Shown piece after piece: positions 1 through 8,648 of a stretch of 64,000 nt of DNA; within the stretch, counting starts at the first letter, position 1, and each line of letters opens with the position of its first letter. Source of the DNA: Microcella putealis (lineage in GTDB: Bacteria > Actinomycetota > Actinomycetes > Actinomycetales > Microbacteriaceae); NCBI RefSeq assembly GCF_004216575.1, contig NZ_SGWW01000002.1:466250-530249 (forward strand), read 5' to 3'. The notes below the pieces were generated by a model. That model saw only the letters and a program-made list of their open reading frames with translations. It was not told the DNA's origin and made no database searches. A program made the translations under genes and the position numbers.

Positions 1-2223
1 GTGCTTCTTGATCTCGCCGATCCTGGTTGCGAGCGCGGTGAGTCGCTCACGAAGGGCAGCATCTTCGGCGTCAATGTCGTCGAGCAGGGCGTCGATGGCG
101 CGAAGCTTGTCTGACCCACTGATGAGCAGCTGCTGCTCGTCGCTGAGTCGCCGCAGGTTTTCGTTCGCCGCTTCGGTGTCGAGGTCTGGCCACGATCGGT
201 ATTCGCGAAGGCCGGTGAGTGCGGTGCTGATGCGTCGCCGTGCGTCGTCGCCCGCGGCGATCGCGGCGATCTCGGCGTCGAGGCGACTCAGCTCGCCGCC
301 GAGGCTGTCGTGTTCCCCTTCGAGTACCGCGAGCTTGTGACCGTTGTCTCGCCCGAGCACCCAGTTTCGCGGGCTGAGGGTGTCAGCCCGATCATCTTTT
401 TCGTGCCGGTCGCCGCTCTTGATCAACCCCTCGCGAGTGACGGCGCGATGCTCACGCTGCAGTTCGTCGACCGTTTCGGCGAGTACGTGGTCGGCGCGCT
501 GCGCGAGTTCGACGGCAAGGTAGTCGGCGAACGGTCCGGACTCGATGGCGATGATGTCGACGAGTCGCCGCCCGATCCTGGGGGTGGGTACGGCGTGAAC
601 CCCTCGCTCGGCGACTCGGCGGTAGACGAGTTTGGTGTGCAGCCGGTTAGCGTTCACCCAGCGAGAGACGGCTGCGTAGTGGGCGGTGGGTACGAGCATC
701 GTGAGCGCGAATCCGCGGAGAACCCGCTCGGCTGCTGCGCGCCACTCAGATTCGGCGGGGGCTACGTCGATGAGTTCGGCGATGTAGGGCACCTCGTGGG
801 GGTTGAGGTTCACGCTCGAGCACAGTTCATCGCGAACGCGCTCAAGGTCGAGGGGCAGGCTGTTGCGACGCTGGCGAAGGCTTGCGATCTCGAGGCCCGC
901 TGCGTCTCGTGCTCGCCGCGCGTCGATGCGCCGCTCGATCAGCGGCTCGCGGCGCAGGGCATCGGCGGCGCTCTGCTGCTCGAGTTCGGTGAGGCGCTGT
1001 TCGATGTCGTCGCGACGCATGCTGAATTGCTGCGCATCATCGACTGGCGGAAGATCAGCGTCGGCCAGGAGCCCTGCAAAGCGGTTGCGCCGCTCGACGC
1101 GCTTGTTGAGCTCGACCTGCAGACGCTGAATGTCGGCCTCAATGTCACGCAGGCGGTCGCCACCCGCACCGGCGCGCTGGAGCGTGAGTGCATCTCGGCG
1201 GGGTACGAGCTCGGCTCGTGCGCGGTCGACAGTCTCGGTTTCGTCGCGAAGCGCGTTGTGCTGCGCATCGCACTCCGCCAGCTCGGCGGCGATGATGGCG
1301 CGCACCTGCTCGGCGATGTATGGGGTGAGGGCGTCGCGCTGGTCGCGGTGGTCCGCGTTCTTGCGGTGCGCCTCGTCGTACCGGTCGGCGGCTTCGACAA
1401 GCGGGTTGAGCACCGCCAGCTGTTCGGTGGCTGTGCGCACCGCGTCGTGCGCTTTCACGAGGTCGGTGTAGTGGGTGATGATGGCCCGAATGCGGGTGTC
1501 GGTGTCGGCTGGCTCGAGCATGTGCTGACGCACGAAGTCGTTCAAGTTGCCCACGGATTTCATCGACACGGTCTGGTGGAACAGTTCCATCGCCTGCTCG
1601 CTGGCGATGCCGAGCAGGCGTCGCACGCGGCGCTGGTATTCGGGGTAGCTGGTGTCGATGGTTGCGCCCGCGCTGCGCAGGCGGGCGCGCAGAGCGTTGA
1701 GGTCGGTGCCGAAGTCGGTGAAGTCGCCGTCGATGCTGAGCGGGTGCGTGGCTGTCACGAAGAAGCGGTCGGGTTGCCCGGCGCGATTTTTCTGATGGAA
1801 GACCTGCGCGAGGGTGACGGTTTCTGCGTGACCGTCGTTGACGAACATCCCGAGGATGACGGTGTAGTTGCGGTCGTCGCGCAGCCCCACGGGGCGGGAT
1901 GTGCCGGTGGTTTCGTTGCGCTCAGACTTGTAGTGCCCTTCGACGTAGCTGCGGAGCGTGCGTTCGCGGGCGTCGGCTCCGGCGGCTTTGTTGTAGGCGA
2001 TGCGGTTCGCGGGTAACAGCAGGGTGGTGATGGCGTCGACGAGGGTCGATTTTCCGCTGCCAATGTCGCCGGTGAGCAGTGACGTGGAGCCGTTGGGGCT
2101 CACGGTGTAGACGCGCTTGTCGAATGTGCCCCAGTTGAATACTTCGATGCGATGGAGTCGGTAGCCCGTGGTGTGGTGGGCGGCCGCGGGTGCGTCGAGC
2201 GCGCTGAAGAGCGTGTCGGTCAT
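1..2223 (-). CDS. jetC: Wadjet JetC, SMC-like ATPase (partial, left edge)
   Basis: Open reading frame of 741 codons with no stop; it runs off the left edge, so the C-terminal half is missing. The N-terminus has the JetC/MukB-like pattern FNWGTFD (residues 29-35) and a Walker A loop GDIGSGKST (52-60), followed by long heptad-like coiled-coil stretches rich in Arg, Glu and Ala. In type I Wadjet, JetC is the condensin-like motor that extrudes plasmid loops with JetA and JetB so that the JetD nuclease can cut them. The ATG overlaps the jetB stop by 4 bp (ATGA), implying coupled translation. Assignment rests on the Walker motif, the coiled coil and the jetA/jetB context. jetD should follow just outside the window. 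Confidence 0.9.
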   Translation of the reverse strand, partial: MTDTLFSALDAPAAAHHTTGYRLHRIEVFNWGTFDKRVYTVSPNGSTSLLTGDIGSGKSTLVDAITTLLLPANRIAYNKAAGADARERTLRSYVEGHYKSERNETTGTSRPVGLRDDRNYTVILGMFVNDGHAETVTLAQVFHQKNRAGQPDRFFVTATHPLSIDGDFTDFGTDLNALRARLRSAGATIDTSYPEYQRRVRRLLGIASEQAMELFHQTVSMKSVGNLNDFVRQHMLEPADTDTRIRAIITHYTDLVKAHDAVRTATEQLAVLNPLVEAADRYDEAHRKNADHRDQRDALTPYIAEQVRAIIAAELAECDAQHNALRDETETVDRARAELVPRRDALTLQRAGAGGDRLRDIEADIQRLQVELNKRVERRNRFAGLLADADLPPVDDAQQFSMRRDDIEQRLTELEQQSAADALRREPLIERRIDARRARDAAGLEIASLRQRRNSLPLDLERVRDELCSSVNLNPHEVPYIAELIDVAPAESEWRAAAERVLRGFALTMLVPTAHYAAVSRWVNANRLHTKLVYRRVAERGVHAVPTPRIGRRLVDIIAIESGPFADYLAVELAQRADHVLAETVDELQREHRAVTREGLIKSGDRHEKDDRADTLSPRNWVLGRDNGHKLAVLEGEHDSLGGELSRLDAEIAAIAAGDDARRRISTALTGLREYRSWPDLDTEAANENLRRLSDEQQLLISGSDKLRAIDALLDDIDAEDAALRERLTALATRIGEIKKH

Positions 2224-2813
2224 GAGGGTGCCCCTGTCGAGTTGGCGGCGTACTGCGCGAGACGCTCGGCGAAGTCGCCCAGGGCGTGCGCATCGACGTA
2301 GGCCTTGAGTATTCGCCGCACCTCGTAGTGCCCGGGTTGGGCGCGCAGCTCGCGAAGGAACCCGAGTTCGACGACTTTCTTGATCGTGGTCTCTGCGGCG
2401 TCGACGCTGCGCGCCTCGTTGCTCGTCGTGGCGTGAAAGACACGGATCATCTCGATGAGCCTGTCGCGCGTGATCACGAGGGATCCGCTGTCGCCGTCTG
2501 ACTCGAACTCTGCGAGCCGCTTGCGGAGGATGACGAGCAGCACGCTCACGGGGTAACTGAGGGCGTGTCGGCGCACGAGCCGTGGCAGGGGTTCGTCTCC
2601 GTCGGCGGTTTCGCGCGTGGCGAGGTAGGCGTATCCCTCGGTGTCGTCAACGACCACATCGATGCCGATTGTGCGGAAGTGGTCGGCGACGTGACTGCCG
2701 TGCCGGTGGAGTGTCTGCCACACGGTTTCGTGGGCGGTGATGTCTCGGTAGACCACGTCTCTCATGAGGTGGATGATCGCGGTCGCGATGGCGTGCTCGT
2801 CAGGGTTTGTCAT
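2220..2813 (-). CDS. jetB: Wadjet JetB (DUF4194 family, kite-like subunit)
   Basis: A 197-residue protein without signal peptide or membrane segments. Size, winged-helix-like composition and position between JetA and JetC match DUF4194/JetB, the MukE-like subunit that bridges the kleisin JetA and the SMC-like JetC heads. Its ATG overlaps the end of jetA by 4 bp and its stop overlaps the jetC start by 4 bp, so the three genes form one tightly coupled operon. No internal disruption is visible, so the module looks intact as far as the window shows. Function is inferred from family and context. Confidence 0.88.
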   Translation of the reverse strand: MTNPDEHAIATAIIHLMRDVVYRDITAHETVWQTLHRHGSHVADHFRTIGIDVVVDDTEGYAYLATRETADGDEPLPRLVRRHALSYPVSVLLVILRKRLAEFESDGDSGSLVITRDRLIEMIRVFHATTSNEARSVDAAETTIKKVVELGFLRELRAQPGHYEVRRILKAYVDAHALGDFAERLAQYAANSTGAPS

Positions 2814-4234
2814 GGTCGGCTCACGGTGACGTGACGCATGCGCACGATCTTGGGGTTGCCGGCGCTGTCGTCGTAGGGAATGGTCGTGGTCTCGTCGTCG
2901 ATGCGGATGGCGATGTCGTCGGCGTCGAGGCTGAGGTAGCCGAGAATTTCGGCGATGCCGTGCTGTACGGGGCGCTGTTGAATGATGTCGCTGAGGGAGG
3001 CGCTCGTGCGCGGGGGCACGAGTTCGCGCACGGTGTCGGCGAGGCGTGCGGTGTCGATGTAGCGCTGCGCGAGCAGGGTTTCGAGGTCGGCGGGGTCGCT
3101 GGTGTCGGGCTCGACGAGGCTGTCGACTCGCGTTTCGGGCTGCGGGTCGTAGAGGGGGCGTTCGAGCGGAAGGCTGATGGGCACCCCGGGCGCGTTGACG
3201 GTGAGGCCGATATCCGCCGGCGGCGTTTCGCGCACTGCGAGGGCCGCCGTTTCGATGCCGCGGACGAGTTGCATGATGCGCTTGTTTTCGAGCCAGACGT
3301 GGTCGTCGAGGAAGCGGCGTAGTTGCTCGGAGAGGGTGCGCACGGTGTGCTGGGTGCGTTCGGCGGCGTCGAGCCAGTCATGGTGCACGGTGCGCAGTCG
3401 CCGGTCGGTGGCGATGATCGGCATGCGGTGTACCGCGTCGAGCATCTGGTCGAGTTCGGTCTGGCTGTCTTCTGAGAGCAGGAAGTCGTAGAACGCTTGG
3501 AAGCTGCGCCCCTGGTCGGAGGCGGTGATGTCGGCGCGACTGGAGATCAGTTCGGCGAGCAGTTCGCCTTTGCCGCCCTCCCACCGGGCGATCTTTTCTC
3601 GAGCGCTTCGGTCGAGCGCACGGAAGTTGTCTTCGACTTCGCGGAAGTCGGCGAGCAGCTCGCGGGCGGTCGCTGCGACCTGTTGGTAGCGATCGCGCAG
3701 CGCGGTCTCGTCGAGCGTTCGAATGATGCCGTTGCGTGCATCCGCCAGTTCGGCGTCGATGGCGGCGCGGCGCCGCTCGAGTTCGGCGATGCGCGTCTCG
3801 GGGTCGGTTTCTGCGCCGTGCACGATCTGGCGGAGCAGATCGATCACCGTGTGCAGACGTGATTCGGTGCCGATGAAGGTGCGGGCGCGCATGCCCTCGA
3901 CCCACGCGTAGGCCTTGTGTAGCGCCGGGGTCGCGTCGTAGTGCACCTGGTCAGATCCCACAGGGTAGTGCCGCCGAAGCCACCCCGCGTCGGCTGCCGA
4001 CCAGTCGTCGAGGTAGGTCGATGCGTCGTTCGTGTACCGGCCGGGGTCGGTGCGGTGGAGGTCGTACAGGTAATCGTCGAGACGTGATTCGATCGTGCTG
4101 GCCGGAACGGCGGCGCGGTTCTCGTCGACGAAGTAGGGCCCGAGAAATGACAGCACGAGCGGCGCGTTGTGCGCACGCATGAGGCGCCAGGCGGGGTGCC
4201 GTTCGCGCAACCGGTCGATGTCGTCGAGGTCCAT
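2810..4234 (-). CDS. jetA: Wadjet JetA (DUF3375 family, kleisin-like subunit)
   Basis: About 474 residues. The N-terminal pattern IDRLRERHPAWRLMRAHNAP followed by VLSFLGPYF is what I recall for DUF3375/JetA, the MukF-like kleisin of type I Wadjet. The middle (around residues 155-220) is rich in Arg/Glu/Leu and likely coiled coil. An ATG 33 bp upstream (4267) would add 11 residues; I prefer the start at 4234 because family members begin near the MDLDDIDRL segment and GGTGG lies 9 bp ahead of it. It is the first gene of jetABC and lies directly behind a co-oriented NUDIX gene. Wadjet restricts plasmid transformation. Confidence 0.9.
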   Translation of the reverse strand: MDLDDIDRLRERHPAWRLMRAHNAPLVLSFLGPYFVDENRAAVPASTIESRLDDYLYDLHRTDPGRYTNDASTYLDDWSAADAGWLRRHYPVGSDQVHYDATPALHKAYAWVEGMRARTFIGTESRLHTVIDLLRQIVHGAETDPETRIAELERRRAAIDAELADARNGIIRTLDETALRDRYQQVAATARELLADFREVEDNFRALDRSAREKIARWEGGKGELLAELISSRADITASDQGRSFQAFYDFLLSEDSQTELDQMLDAVHRMPIIATDRRLRTVHHDWLDAAERTQHTVRTLSEQLRRFLDDHVWLENKRIMQLVRGIETAALAVRETPPADIGLTVNAPGVPISLPLERPLYDPQPETRVDSLVEPDTSDPADLETLLAQRYIDTARLADTVRELVPPRTSASLSDIIQQRPVQHGIAEILGYLSLDADDIAIRIDDETTTIPYDDSAGNPKIVRMRHVTVSRP

Positions 4235-4285
4235 GGTGCTTGCCACCCTATGGGCGACCACCGACATCGCCGGAGTGATTCTCGT

Positions 4286-4687
4286 CTACTCGCCCCGAAT
4301 CAGCGGAAGCATATGCTCCGTGATCAGCGGTGCCACCGGAACCGTCTCAAGCTCGGCGCGGCTCAGCCACCGCACGTCGTCGATTTCGGCGGCCGCGGCG
4401 ATGGGCCCGTCGATGCGCGCCCGAAACACGTCGGCGACGAGCGTCGCCCCGGCCTCGTTGGCGGCGGGCGCCGTGAACTGCCCGAGCGGCTCTAACTCGT
4501 CGGGGCGGATGCTCGCCCCAATTTCTTCGCGCAGCTCACGACTGAGCGTCTCGGCCGCCGTCTCACCCGCCTCGGGCTTGCCCCCCGGCTGCATATAGAC
4601 GGAGGTCCCCCGCTTCCGCACCACGAGCAGCCTGCCGATGTTGTCAACAACGAGCGCCGCCGACACCCGTATCGTCTGCCCGCTCAC
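4286..4687 (-). CDS. NUDIX hydrolase
   Basis: A 133-residue protein with a complete NUDIX box (GX5EX7REUXEEXGU) at GKPEAGE-TAAETLS-RELREEIGA, which binds the divalent metal for hydrolysing nucleoside-diphosphate-linked substrates. The substrate cannot be deduced. I chose the GTG at 4687 because the longer open frame would read backward through the tRNA-Pro gene, and the fold begins right after this GTG (SGQTIRVSAALVVDN). It lies 51 bp upstream of jetA on the same strand and could be co-transcribed with the Wadjet genes, although NUDIX proteins are not known Wadjet parts, so the pairing may be chance. Confidence 0.85.
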   Translation of the reverse strand: MSGQTIRVSAALVVDNIGRLLVVRKRGTSVYMQPGGKPEAGETAAETLSRELREEIGASIRPDELEPLGQFTAPAANEAGATLVADVFRARIDGPIAAAAEIDDVRWLSRAELETVPVAPLITEHMLPLIRGE

Positions 4688-4769
4688 GCCCCCACTCTGC
4701 CACCCCACCCCGGTTCGGCCACCCCCGCCAATACCGCTAGACTCTCCTACGGCCTCACGGGGCCAGCCA

Positions 4770-4843
<74 letters not shown>

Positions 4844-4844
4844 C

Positions 4845-4887
4845 AAATGACGAAACCCTCCCGCTCTGCGGGAGGGTTTCGTCATTT
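4845..4887 (+). terminator. Hairpin terminator behind tRNA-Pro
   Basis: Perfect 20-bp inverted repeat (4845-4864 and 4868-4887) with a 3-nt TCT loop. The stem has a GC core (CCCTCCCGC/GCGGGAGGG) flanked by AAA and TTT, as in an intrinsic terminator that could work in both directions. It begins two bases after the tRNA discriminator base. Confidence 0.85.
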
Positions 4888-4982
4888 CCCGGCGATAAAC
4901 ATTGCACCTGCGAGCAGGTGGGCCCACGCCGCGCGAGGGGCCCCGGGCGCGGCCCCGCCGCGTCTGGGGGAGCCGGTGGGGA

Positions 4983-5001
4983 CAAATCCTGTCAGCCCGA
5001 C
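4983..5001 (+). repeat. Duplicate of the tRNA-Pro 3' end (att-like repeat)
   Basis: Nineteen bases identical to tRNA-Pro positions 4826-4844, covering the T-loop to the discriminator base plus one. The upstream half of a tRNA is absent, so this is not a second tRNA gene. Direct repeats of a tRNA 3' end are the usual scar of site-specific integration. No integrase and no third copy were seen in the window, so it may be an old or partly deleted attachment site. Confidence 0.7.
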
Positions 5002-5012
5002 TACGCCCTGTC

Positions 5013-5192
5013 TCAGGACATAGGAAGCCCTCGAACCCGCTGGATCGGGGGTTTTTTGTTTGCACGAGGGACTCGGGCTCGGCCAGTGGATCGATAGCCG
5101 CGGCTGGTGTCGATGGTGAGTTCTCCGAACACTTCGCCGGTGGCGGCGTTCATGATGGCGACATCGAGGTCGTTGACGCGAACTTTGACGGT
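5013..5192 (-). mobile_element. IS481-like transposase C-terminal remnant
   Basis: On the minus strand an open frame of 60 codons reads TVKVRVNDLDVAIMNAATGE, then a GELTIDTSRGYRSTGR segment, and ends RVRGLPMS-stop. This resembles the C-terminal tail of IS481/rve-type transposases (a beta strand followed by a LTIDxxRxYxxTGR motif). Everything upstream, including the DDE core, is missing and a stop blocks the frame at 5193. The rest of 4888-5329 is non-coding debris: GC-rich sequence, the tRNA 3' duplicate and a T-run near 5052-5057. No other gene is supported there. Confidence 0.6.
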
Positions 5193-5329
5193 TCACGTTC
5201 AGTAACGCAAAAGTGGTGCGCGTTGCCTTTCGCCCCTCATCTGCGGGTGGCTGTGAAGCATGAGCGCGATACTTACAAGACCGGCGGTGCCGTAGAAAAT
5301 ACAAGGCCGCGTTGACCAACGGAGCGAAC

Positions 5330-6001
5330 GTGGTGGATCAGAAGCAGGTTATCGTGCCGGACTCCCCGGAGGTTCGTCGTCTCGCCGCACTTGGCAGTCT
5401 CAACGCCGATCTCACTGAAGCAGCCCTCGCACTCGGGCTTGTCAGTGAGTACACCGAAGCCGACAACGATCACGACCGAGCGCTCTACCGTCAGCTCCTT
5501 GCGCTCGCAGTGGTCGTCTATGGTCGGGCGCAGACGAAGTCGGGAGCGCGCAAAGCTCTCTGGTCGTACGTTACGGTGCCGCCGAACCTGGAGTCCACGC
5601 ACGACCAGGTCATGAAGTTCCGTAACCGGACCATCGCCCACTCGGAGAGCGAGAACGAGAGCACATACGTCATGGCCGATCTCGCTTCGGATGGTGGGCC
5701 GATTACCGTCGAACGCGCTCTCGTAATCACCGCTGCTTCGCCGTCGCCGCGCACGTTCGTGCACCGCTTCCAGGCGCTCGTTGCAGAGCTTCAGGTGCTG
5801 CTCAGGACGAAGATTGAGGTGGCGCGAGCCGCAGTCATCGCCTTGATCGATACCCAGCAGAGCGGCGACCTTTGGCGTGAGGGGCGACAGCCGCAATTGG
5901 TGCCGCGCCTCATCTCGGATTGGGACCCGGACACTCGGCGGCCTCCCTACCCGACCAGCCATGAGATCCCGGTATACCTGCTCGAAGATCCGCAGCCCTA
6001 G
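5330..6001 (+). CDS. Hypothetical protein with HEPN-like motif
   Basis: A protein of 223 residues from the GTG at 5330, which has GGAG five bases upstream; a TTG at 5312 is the alternative. No signal peptide or membrane segment. The helical middle ends in FRNRTIAH (R98, H104), a spacing that fits the Rx4-6H motif of HEPN RNases and resembles AbiU2-like proteins. I do not recognise the family otherwise. It is the first gene after the tRNA-Pro/IS debris and stands alone, with 409 bp of non-coding DNA behind it. A defence or toxin role is an inference from the motif and the neighbourhood only. Confidence 0.7.
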   Translation: MVDQKQVIVPDSPEVRRLAALGSLNADLTEAALALGLVSEYTEADNDHDRALYRQLLALAVVVYGRAQTKSGARKALWSYVTVPPNLESTHDQVMKFRNRTIAHSESENESTYVMADLASDGGPITVERALVITAASPSPRTFVHRFQALVAELQVLLRTKIEVARAAVIALIDTQQSGDLWREGRQPQLVPRLISDWDPDTRRPPYPTSHEIPVYLLEDPQP

Positions 6002-6410
6002 CCCGGAGCGCTGATGTCTGTGGCCGCCGGCAGAACGCCAGCGTGTCCCGGCTCAGTAGAAAAACGGTCGCACGCTGCAGCGTGGCGGCAGCAAGCTCCG
6101 CTCGAGCTTCAGTGTCTACCTAGCCACCATTCCGGGTCGATACGTCCTTGACGCGTCCGGCCAGTTCGCCAGCACCATCGATGGCGACCGTGTCGGCTAC
6201 CGCATCGTCGACTCGGCCCGGATCGCCAGCCCGATGATCGCTGCGCCGAGGGTTAGTCTCGCCGTTGTGCTTGTGGTCCCGGCAGTGGCCCTCGGCGACG
6301 AGCCATCGTTCCCGAACTGAAGCGAGACGAAACGCCTGACTTAAAGTAGCGATTCTTTCACTCGTCGCGCTACCCTGGAGATATCACCGGCCGCGAGAGA
6401 GGAACCGCAT
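6002..6410. other. Non-coding stretch with orphan open frame
   Basis: No supported gene. On the plus strand codons stay open from the TAG near 6057 to the TGA at 6318-6320, including a YRIVDSARIASP stretch, but there is no convincing start codon or ribosome binding site, so it may be the tail of a decayed gene. The last 60 bp should hold the promoter of the gene at 6411; GAGAGG lies about 9 bases before its ATG. Confidence 0.4.
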
Positions 6411-7046
6411 ATGGCGATCCACACCCCGAAGACCCGCGAGGAACTCGCTGGCCACCTATCTCCGAAGCGACTCACCGCCGAGGTATTCGAGCGTGCCGTG
6501 TCCGCCGGTGCCGCCGAGAGCCGCACCTACTCCAAGGGTGCACCGAAGTCCGCGCCGAACATGACTCGCTGGTTCCGCACGGTGGAGTTCATGCACGACG
6601 AGCTGATGCTGCTGAAGCTTGATTGGAAGCGCTCCGACCCGCAGAATCTTCCGTACTTCTCGCAGGCCGACCTGAACCTTGGGCTCATCGCGAGCAGCGG
6701 TGACGAGTTCACAGGCGTGGCTTGGGGTACCCCCAGCACGAAAAACCCGAAGGGCTCCGCGTTTGCGAAGCGCGTCGACGAGAACGGCCAGGGTGCCCTT
6801 TTCGCTCAGCAGACAGCCGACGGCGGCGGGATCGACGTGAAGTACCTCTGGATCCTGCTCTACAACGAGCGTGACGGCATGGTCTACCTGGAGCTGTCCC
6901 GGCCGAAGTCGATGGCCGGGAAGCAGATCGACAGCTGGCTCGACCGCATCATCTTCCCGCCGTTCGATCTTGCGCTCGGCGCCTTCACGTTTGAAGAGAC
7001 CGAGGCGGACGACGAGAGCTTCGGCTTCACGATCGCCCGTCGCTGA
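6411..7046 (+). CDS. Hypothetical protein, partner of XRE-ImmA/IrrE gene
   Basis: A 211-residue soluble protein, family not recognised. It has a basic N-terminus (TPKTREELAGHLSPKRL), a central region with many aromatic residues and an acidic tail (EETEADDESFG). A GAGAGG ribosome binding site precedes the ATG. The stop is 19 bp before an XRE-ImmA/IrrE metallopeptidase gene on the same strand, so the two are probably one transcript. Such pairs are common in mobile and stress-related loci, where the peptidase gene product controls its partner. It could be a toxin, a target of the protease or an effector; the sequence does not decide. Confidence 0.75.
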   Translation: MAIHTPKTREELAGHLSPKRLTAEVFERAVSAGAAESRTYSKGAPKSAPNMTRWFRTVEFMHDELMLLKLDWKRSDPQNLPYFSQADLNLGLIASSGDEFTGVAWGTPSTKNPKGSAFAKRVDENGQGALFAQQTADGGGIDVKYLWILLYNERDGMVYLELSRPKSMAGKQIDSWLDRIIFPPFDLALGAFTFEETEADDESFGFTIARR

Positions 7047-7065
7047 CGGGGCTGGGTTCCCCACA

Positions 7066-8229
7066 ATGAGCAGTACCTTCATCCCGGCGCGCCTGGAGAT
7101 GGCGCGCGCCATCCGTCAGATGACGGGCGTTGAGTTGGCTGCGGCCGCGGGCATCAGCGCGCCCTGGATCTCGCAGATCGAGAACGTCAAGAAGACCCCG
7201 GGCCCGGACCTCATCCGGGAGTTCGCCCGCGTCCTCAACTTCCCCGTCGAGTTCTTTTACCGGCCGGTAAAGAGCCAGCCGCCGCTGGACGCGTTCCACT
7301 TTCGCGCGACCTCGAAGCTCGCGAAGAAGGATGAAGCTACGGCGCGTAGTCTCTCGACACTCGCTATCGAGCTCTCGGATTGGATCGAGACGACGTACCA
7401 CTCGCCCTCGCCGAACGTTCCGGAGCAGCAAGATCTGATCGGGTCAGACGACGAGCTCGCTCCTGAGCAGGCGGCCGAGGCACTGCGCGGCGCATGGGGG
7501 CTCGGTGTCGCGCCCATCCCGAACCTGCTGCAGCTCCTGGAGTCGAAGGGGGCGAAGGTCTACTCGGCCGGTGGTCCACTACAGGCCATTGATGCCTTCT
7601 CGTTCCGTCACGGAGCTAGGCCCGTCATATTCCTCAATGTTCACAAATCCGCTGAGCGACTTCGGTTCGACCTGGCGCACGAACTGGGCCATCTGGTGAT
7701 GCATGGTGGGTCACTGAACGTCGAGCCCGGCAAGGAGAAAGAGCAGGCCGCCAACGACTTCGCCAGCTCATTCCTTATGCCGCGTTCCGACGTGATTGGC
7801 GCGATTCGAAGCAACAACCTAATGATCGAGGACGTCCTGATGCTGAAGCGCCGCTGGCGCGTCAGCGCGATGGCACTCAACCTTCGCGCGCACCGGCTCG
7901 GCGTCATCTCTGACTGGACCTACAGCACGCTCGCCAAGCAGCTCTCGATGGCCGGCTTCCGCCGCGGCGAGCCGGGCTCGGATCTACGCGCCGAGTCGTC
8001 GAGCCTGCTCACGCAGGTCATGCGCGATATGCGTAACCATGGCCAGGGGTTCTCAGAACTCGCCCGCCTTCTCGGCGTCCGCGCACAGGATGTTCAAAAC
8101 CTCATGCTTGGCATCGTGACCTTCGCGATTCAGGGCGACGGGGTTGTGCGATCGAGAAGCACTGCCGATCTGCGGGATGCTTCGCTCGCACCGGTGGCCG
8201 ATCTCGACGCGCGACGCGGGCGTTCCTAG
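7066..8229 (+). CDS. XRE-family HTH plus ImmA/IrrE metallopeptidase
   Basis: A 387-residue protein. Residues 7-65 form an XRE-type helix-turn-helix (ELAAAAGISAPWISQIEN). The centre carries the zinc-peptidase motif HELGH (205-209), with E227 in an EQAANDFASSFLMP helix as the likely third ligand, typical of ImmA/IrrE. In known relatives this domain cleaves a repressor (ImmA) or DdrO (IrrE) after stress. The C-terminal 130 residues are an extra helical region. I start at ATG 7066 because the longer frame overlaps the preceding gene. Co-transcribed with the 6411 gene. Likely regulator/protease of that gene pair or of an integrated element. Confidence 0.88.
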   Translation: MSSTFIPARLEMARAIRQMTGVELAAAAGISAPWISQIENVKKTPGPDLIREFARVLNFPVEFFYRPVKSQPPLDAFHFRATSKLAKKDEATARSLSTLAIELSDWIETTYHSPSPNVPEQQDLIGSDDELAPEQAAEALRGAWGLGVAPIPNLLQLLESKGAKVYSAGGPLQAIDAFSFRHGARPVIFLNVHKSAERLRFDLAHELGHLVMHGGSLNVEPGKEKEQAANDFASSFLMPRSDVIGAIRSNNLMIEDVLMLKRRWRVSAMALNLRAHRLGVISDWTYSTLAKQLSMAGFRRGEPGSDLRAESSSLLTQVMRDMRNHGQGFSELARLLGVRAQDVQNLMLGIVTFAIQGDGVVRSRSTADLRDASLAPVADLDARRGRS

Positions 8230-8309
8230 TTCCGGTTCAGCCCGTGACGTCGGCTGTCCGGCACGTCCTGGAAGTGGCTTTCGGCCGCGTCGATGTCCCA
8301 TGTCGGAGT

Positions 8310-8648
8310 GGTTGGAACCTTCTCTCGCTGTCCGCTCACCCCTCCACGGCCAACACGAACATCTTCGATAACGGCAAGCAGCTTGGTGGCAATCAGCCGC
8401 TCCTGCTTCGTATCCTCGCGCCGCTTGTTCCGTCGCACCCCCCGGAGGGCGGTGCCGATTCGATGCTGTACGCGACCACGCGAGCGGATGTCGTCCATGG
8501 CGGCTACTACGGCCTCGAGAAGGGAATGACCGGCCCTCCGGCGCAGGCGAAGCTCCCCAAGCGTGCCCAGGACGAAGCGGTCGCGGCCCGCCTATGGGAG
8601 ACCGCAGAACTTCGGACTGGCGCATCCGTTGACGAGTTCGTGAAGTAG
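8310..8648 (+). pseudogene. Short-chain dehydrogenase fragment (C-terminal part)
   Basis: The translation runs NLLSLSAHPSTANTNIF, LAPLVPSHPPEGGADSMLYA, VVHGGYYG and TGPPAQAKLPKRAQDEAVAA. This is the C-terminal third of an SDR of the retinol/protochlorophyllide-reductase-like type: the AHPG-like loop (here AHPS), the PEGGA segment and the tail. The Rossmann fold (GxxxGxG) and catalytic YxxxK are missing, and nothing upstream to 8230 restores them. A start at 8244 keeps the frame open but does not give a working enzyme. It appears to be the stump of a chromosomal gene cut by insertion of the neighbouring accessory genes. Confidence 0.7.

Noticed and set aside
310..2016. Long plus-strand open frame of 568 codons
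   Set aside because: Antisense to jetC, without family signature; high GC keeps antisense frames open.
4983..5001. A second tRNA-Pro gene
   Set aside because: Only the 3' 19 bases are present; no acceptor 5' half, D arm or anticodon arm.
5034..5060. Second intrinsic terminator in the tRNA-Pro debris
   Set aside because: There is a T-run but the stem is short and mismatched; it also lies within the transposase remnant.
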